A model generated the notes under the pieces. It was not told where the DNA came from and made no database searches. It saw nothing but the letters and a program-made list of their open reading frames with translations. This document shows positions 63,200 through 64,000 of a DNA stretch of 64,000 nucleotides, one piece after another. This DNA comes from an uncultured Acidobacteriota bacterium (GTDB lineage: Bacteria > Acidobacteriota > Terriglobia > Terriglobales > Acidobacteriaceae), in NCBI GenBank assembly GCA_903832055.1, contig CAILAC010000013.1:248001-312000 (forward strand), read 5' to 3'. The translations under genes and the position numbers were made by a program. Each line of letters begins with the position of its first letter. The stretch's first letter is position 1.

Positions 63200-63856
63200 C
63201 TAATTCAAATTAGGTCGCTGACCGCGAAGCGTTGCCTGCACCGAAAGAGCTACACGATTATTCGCACCCGTCTTACGCAGCAGACTGGCAACGTAGGCCT
63301 TCACTGTTCGCTCTTCGATTCCAAGCTCCATTGCGATTTCTCGATTCGAGCACGCCGTCATGATCAAGTCCAGTACTTGGCGCTCCCGCGGACTCAGCTC
63401 CTGCTCAGAAGCGGGTACTACGGCGACAGGCTGGCTAAGTAATCGATCAATCAGCGTCGAAAGCAGCCGACGTGGTGCCCAGATAAAACCAAGCATCACC
63501 GTTTCAACCGCCTGTCGTACCTGGAATGGACCGGAAGCCGAATCAAGGTATGCGCGAGCGCCGGCTGTGATTGACCGCATCACAAGTTCATCATTGCCTG
63601 CCGGACCCAGCACAATCTGCCGAATATCAGGCCGCAGACGCCTGACCATAAACAGGAGCTCTGTCCAACTCGAAGCACCGCCAACGTCAAGAATCAGGTA
63701 ACCAACCGTTGGATCGGCCAGAATCGTCTCAAGATCACCACAGACGGTTTTGACTGCCTGATCATCTTCGAAAGCACTTGCCAGACCTGCCTGGCGGATT
63801 GGTTCGTTCGAAACAATTCCGATTCGGGCATGAAATGCCCCGGGCTTTACGTGCAT
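63200..63856 (-). CDS. LuxR-type response regulator with degenerate receiver
   Basis: A 218-residue regulator. The receiver domain keeps the phospho-Asp position (LILDVGG) but has SNEP where the acidic pair should be and YLDS where the conserved Lys should be, so normal phosphorylation is doubtful. After a linker, the helix-turn-helix domain starts LSPRERQVLDLIMTACSNREIAMELGIEERTVKAYVASLLRKTGA, the clear NarL/LuxR signature. A longer frame reaches 63904, but GGGGAA lies shortly before the ATG at 63856. No histidine kinase gene is in the window. The target is unknown. Confidence 0.85.
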   Translation of the reverse strand: MHVKPGAFHARIGIVSNEPIRQAGLASAFEDDQAVKTVCGDLETILADPTVGYLILDVGGASSWTELLFMVRRLRPDIRQIVLGPAGNDELVMRSITAGARAYLDSASGPFQVRQAVETVMLGFIWAPRRLLSTLIDRLLSQPVAVVPASEQELSPRERQVLDLIMTACSNREIAMELGIEERTVKAYVASLLRKTGANNRVALSVQATLRGQRPNLN

Positions 63857-64000
63857 ACCCAATTCCCCGCTTCCTGACGCCCAAAATTCAGCACACGAAT
63901 GCATGCAATCTGGTTATTAGCTCTTCGGGGGAGGAAAAGCACCGCAATCCAGACACAGACATAGTGACTGCAATTGTCAAAACGTGACAACAGACATTTG

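Noticed and set aside
1-64000. CRISPR arrays, tRNA or rRNA genes, insertion sequences and prophage genes
   Set aside because: None was seen: no regular spaced repeats, no cloverleaf-like sequence in the gaps, and no transposase or integrase product among the plausible genes.

Overview
The window is a GC-rich bacterial chromosome segment. It has no rRNA, tRNA, CRISPR array, transposase or phage gene that I can see. The gene mix suggests a Gram-negative acidobacterium of the Terriglobia type: lipid A genes, a pectin-uronate cluster with a DUF4861 protein, an exosortase system, a long nuo operon, DUF1080, and short GGGTGCCCCA-type hairpin repeats. This assignment is inferred from content; there is no rRNA here to prove it.

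Layout. 0-3.1 kb: the 3' part of a pectin/rhamnogalacturonan cluster (GH105, DUF4861, kduI). 3.1-11.4 kb: housekeeping and stress genes (MATE exporter, DinB-like protein, aldo/keto reductase, miaB with a bifunctional-nuclease-domain gene, Tat-type superoxide dismutase with a cytochrome c, threonine dehydratase with a thioesterase). 11.4-14.3 kb: a compact protein-sorting locus. Two tiny secreted proteins of 67 and 70 residues, each with a C-terminal APEVD-helix-Arg tail, precede one gene that fuses an exosortase to a CPBP (CAAX-type) protease. 14.3-22.3 kb: recQ, a hypothetical gene, an NCS2-type permease coupled to a Rieske oxygenase, and an arginine/lysine/ornithine decarboxylase. 22.5-25.7 kb: pdxS and pdxT (vitamin B6), separated by a toxin-antitoxin module whose toxin carries an in-frame stop. 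25.8-28.1 kb: a lone heme-copper oxidase subunit III, a metallophosphoesterase and a small unknown gene.

28.5-42.3 kb is the respiratory complex I operon nuoA-C-D-(orf110)-E-F-G-H-J-K-L-M-N. nuoB and nuoI are absent from their usual places, and a 110-residue unknown gene is translationally coupled between nuoD and nuoE. 42.3-56.3 kb is an exopolysaccharide cluster: three GT4 glycosyltransferases, a polysaccharide deacetylase-like protein, a MurJ/Wzx-type flippase, an O-antigen ligase/polymerase, one long gene joining a Wzz-type chain-length regulator to a Wza-type export protein, a sugar-nucleotide epimerase and a UDP-sugar dehydrogenase. 56.2-64 kb holds a GNAT protein, a globin-GAF-EAL cyclic-di-GMP phosphodiesterase, a MobB-like P-loop protein, lpxD, a lipid A-type acyltransferase, a SYLF-domain lipid-binding protein and a LuxR-type regulator with a degenerate receiver.

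The parts fit a surface-polymer theme. Exosortase systems commonly accompany exopolysaccharide loci, and the EAL protein and lipid A genes also act at the envelope. The most novel items are the mini-substrate exosortase/protease locus, the Wzz-Wza fusion with a signal peptide buried in its middle, the complex I operon lacking nuoB and nuoI, and a PdxS with an insertion of about 28 residues. Starts were moved from the longest possible frame wherever a Shine-Dalgarno sequence clearly favoured another codon; this is stated in each entry.
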